From contig CAKQIZ010000098.1 in assembly GCA_934247125.1 (NCBI GenBank), forward strand, positions 1 through 5,286: a stretch of 5,286 nucleotides of DNA. Reading direction: 5' to 3'. Position numbers and translations under genes: made by a program. Origin of the DNA: an uncultured Clostridia bacterium (lineage in GTDB: Bacteria > Bacillota > Clostridia > Peptostreptococcales > Anaerovoracaceae). The notes under the pieces are model-generated. The model searched no databases, was not told the origin of the DNA, and saw only the letters and a list, made by a program, of their open reading frames with translations. Positions 3,630 to 5,286 of this stretch are shown piece after piece; position 1 is the first letter of the stretch; each line of letters starts with the position of its first letter.

Positions 3630-5286
3630 TTATCTGAAATCGTCATTAGGCTTTGTGGTCATCAGTCTGTACAGCCTCGTGTTTTTCGGGAAGTTGTTCT
3701 CAAAAGGCACCAGCGAGCTTCCGACCTTGATGAGCCCGCACCCTGCGCTGACGTTCTTAATGAACGAAAGCTGCTGATCCGAGATGTTCAGAAGCTTTGC
3801 AAGCTCGTCCCTGTCGGTGGCCGCCTGATTGAGCATGATGATGAACTCCGAATTGGAAAGCATCGTCCTTGCCGTATGGGACTGCAGCAGGTCTTCCACG
3901 TTCTGCGTCAGTCCTGTGCAGTAGGCTCCGTATTTTCGCACGCGTTTCCAGAGTTTGAAAAGGAACTGCGCCGAATACTCGTGCATGAACAGGATATAGA
4001 TCTCGTCGATGAACACGAACGTCTGCTTCCCCTTCTTCCTGTTTGCGATGATGCGGTTTAAAATACTGTCCAGGATCACCAGCATCCCGATCGCCCGCAG
4101 CTGCTCTCCAAGCTCAAGGATGTCATAGCATATGAGCCTGTTTTTCGTGTCCACGTTCGTCTGTTTTGCAAAGGTGTTGAGGGACCCTCTCGTGAAAAGT
4201 TCAAGCTCCAGTGCCAGAGAATGCGCTTCCGGCTCCGGCTGACGAAGGAGCTCATTTCTGAAATCCTGCAGTGTCGGCGGTTCGCCTCTGTAGTCACCCT
4301 GCTTGTAGAACCTGTACACATTTTCCGTACACCTGTCGATGATGGACTGCTGCCCCTTTGCAAAACGATGTCCTGCTATGATCTGCTCGCAAAGCGACTG
4401 CAGGAACTGTGACTTTTCTATGATAGGATCCACTTCACCGTACTCTTTGCTCATATCCATGGCGTTGATGTGATTAGGACTTGCTGCCGATATCTCGATG
4501 ACTTCTCCGCCAAGCGCCCTTACCAGCGGAGAATACTCGCGTTCCGGGTCTACGACGATGATGTCTGCATCAGAAGACATCATCAGGTTCACGATCTCGT
4601 TCTTTCCTGCAAAGGATTTGCCTGAGCCTGAGACTCCCAGAATAAAAGAATTGCCGTTCAGGAGCTGTCTCCTGTCGGCAATGATCATGTTTTTGCTGAT
4701 GACGTTCTGTCCGTAATATATCCCGTGTTCATCATGGACCTCCTGTACGCGGAACGGCATGAACACCGCAAGGCTTTCCGTGGTAAGAGTCCTGAAAGAA
4801 TCTATTTTCCTCACACCGAACGGAAGCACAGTTTTCAGACCGTCTAGCTGCTGCCATCTGAGTACGGAAAGCTGACAAAGGTTCTGCCTTGCTGTTGTGA
4901 GCAGTGCCTCAGTGTCATTATCAAGAGCCTCTTTCGTATCGGCCGTATGCACGATGGTGATTACAGCGAACATCATCCTCTGATCCCTGGTCGTAAGATC
5001 ATCAAGGAACTCCTTGCTTTCCTTTCTCTGAAGCTCCATGTCGTAAGGCACGACAGCCGAGAAATTGTTGTTCTGATTCTGCTTTCTCTGCCAGTTCGTT
5101 ATGTTCGTTTCGACTCCAAGGAGCCTTGACTCCACTTCCTTCACAGCTTCATCTGTAGGCACCGGGATGATGTCGATGGAAAGCATCATGTCCCTGTCGA
5201 GCTCCGTCAGATCTGCTACCATGGAGTCCTTGATGAAGGATGCATAGTCTTTCAGGAAAAGCACCCTGCCGTATCTGTCACCGATC
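3630..5286 (-). CDS. virB4: VirB4-like conjugation ATPase, C-terminal part (runs off right edge)
   Basis: 551 codons are visible, ending at TAA 3632-3630; the frame stays open to the window edge, with IGDRYGR before the internal GTG at 5264, so the start lies outside. VirB4 proteins of Gram-positive ICEs are usually about 600-850 aa. Numbering from the GTG, residues 209-217 are the Walker A motif (LGVSGSGKS, K216). Residues 235-244 (IIVVDPEREY) are the VirB4-typical strand and DPEREY signature. Residues 415-421 (TFVFIDE) are Walker B with D420 and E421. Residues 445-460 (YGAYCTGLTQNVEDLL) hold the sensor-like TQN motif. The protein is a cytoplasmic, membrane-associated ATPase driving assembly and DNA or protein transfer through a type IV secretion system. 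The next gene is the cell-wall hydrolase, as in Tn1549-like modules. No lesion is seen in the visible part. Confidence 0.93.
   Translation of the reverse strand, partial: IGDRYGRVLFLKDYASFIKDSMVADLTELDRDMMLSIDIIPVPTDEAVKEVESRLLGVETNITNWQRKQNQNNNFSAVVPYDMELQRKESKEFLDDLTTRDQRMMFAVITIVHTADTKEALDNDTEALLTTARQNLCQLSVLRWQQLDGLKTVLPFGVRKIDSFRTLTTESLAVFMPFRVQEVHDEHGIYYGQNVISKNMIIADRRQLLNGNSFILGVSGSGKSFAGKNEIVNLMMSSDADIIVVDPEREYSPLVRALGGEVIEISAASPNHINAMDMSKEYGEVDPIIEKSQFLQSLCEQIIAGHRFAKGQQSIIDRCTENVYRFYKQGDYRGEPPTLQDFRNELLRQPEPEAHSLALELELFTRGSLNTFAKQTNVDTKNRLICYDILELGEQLRAIGMLVILDSILNRIIANRKKGKQTFVFIDEIYILFMHEYSAQFLFKLWKRVRKYGAYCTGLTQNVEDLLQSHTARTMLSNSEFIIMLNQAATDRDELAKLLNISDQQLSFIKNVSAGCGLIKVGSSLVPFENNFPKNTRLYRLMTTKPNDDFR

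Noticed and set aside
3344..3646. 100-codon minus-strand frame overlapping the start of the hydrolase gene
   Set aside because: It is a shifted frame of the basic N-terminal coding region. The composition is artefactual, and the hydrolase start has the better ribosome site.
5262..5264. GTG at 5264 as the virB4 start
   Set aside because: The frame continues open to the edge (IGDRYGR) and the family needs more N-terminal sequence, so the GTG is internal.

Overview
The window looks like part of an integrative conjugative element (ICE) from a Gram-positive, probably clostridial, bacterium (gut Lachnospiraceae or relatives). The evidence is a VirB4-type ATPase followed by a membrane-anchored lysozyme-like/M23 cell-wall hydrolase, an order typical of the Tn916/Tn1549 superfamily, plus an IS30-family transposase of the Cys-containing kind common in Clostridia. 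Species cannot be assigned from the sequence. No phage, CRISPR, rRNA or tRNA signal was seen.

Layout, left to right. (1) Positions 1-101, minus strand: the first 33 codons of a TetR-family regulator that runs off the left edge. Its control region (102-198) has a near-consensus minus-strand promoter bracketed by two copies of a 13-bp inverted repeat, as expected for autorepression. (2) Positions 212-1977: a 1766-bp IS30-family insertion sequence with one transposase gene on the plus strand. It is bounded by imperfect terminal inverted repeats and by an exact 13-bp direct repeat (199-211 and 1978-1990) that looks like a target-site duplication. Its 390-bp 3' tail has no convincing gene but contains a minus-strand intrinsic terminator, several repeats and a 19-bp-phased motif at the right end. 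(3) Positions 2032-3564, minus strand: a 510-aa two-domain peptidoglycan hydrolase. (4) Positions 3630-5286, minus strand: the C-terminal 551 residues of a VirB4-like ATPase whose N-terminus lies beyond the right edge. A 65-bp gap with a stable hairpin separates it from the hydrolase gene.

How the parts fit. The two minus-strand conjugation genes are probably co-transcribed. The ATPase would power assembly and substrate transfer of a type IV secretion channel, and the hydrolase would open the peptidoglycan locally. The IS landed between the 3' end of this operon and the tetR control region. Joining the flanks at the 13-bp repeat puts tetR directly downstream of the hydrolase gene, on the same strand. 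The IS separates the two and places a terminator facing the operon. The most interesting points are the unusually long apparent target duplication for an IS30 element, the Asp at the expected catalytic Glu of its transposase, and the tandem TetR operator arrangement.
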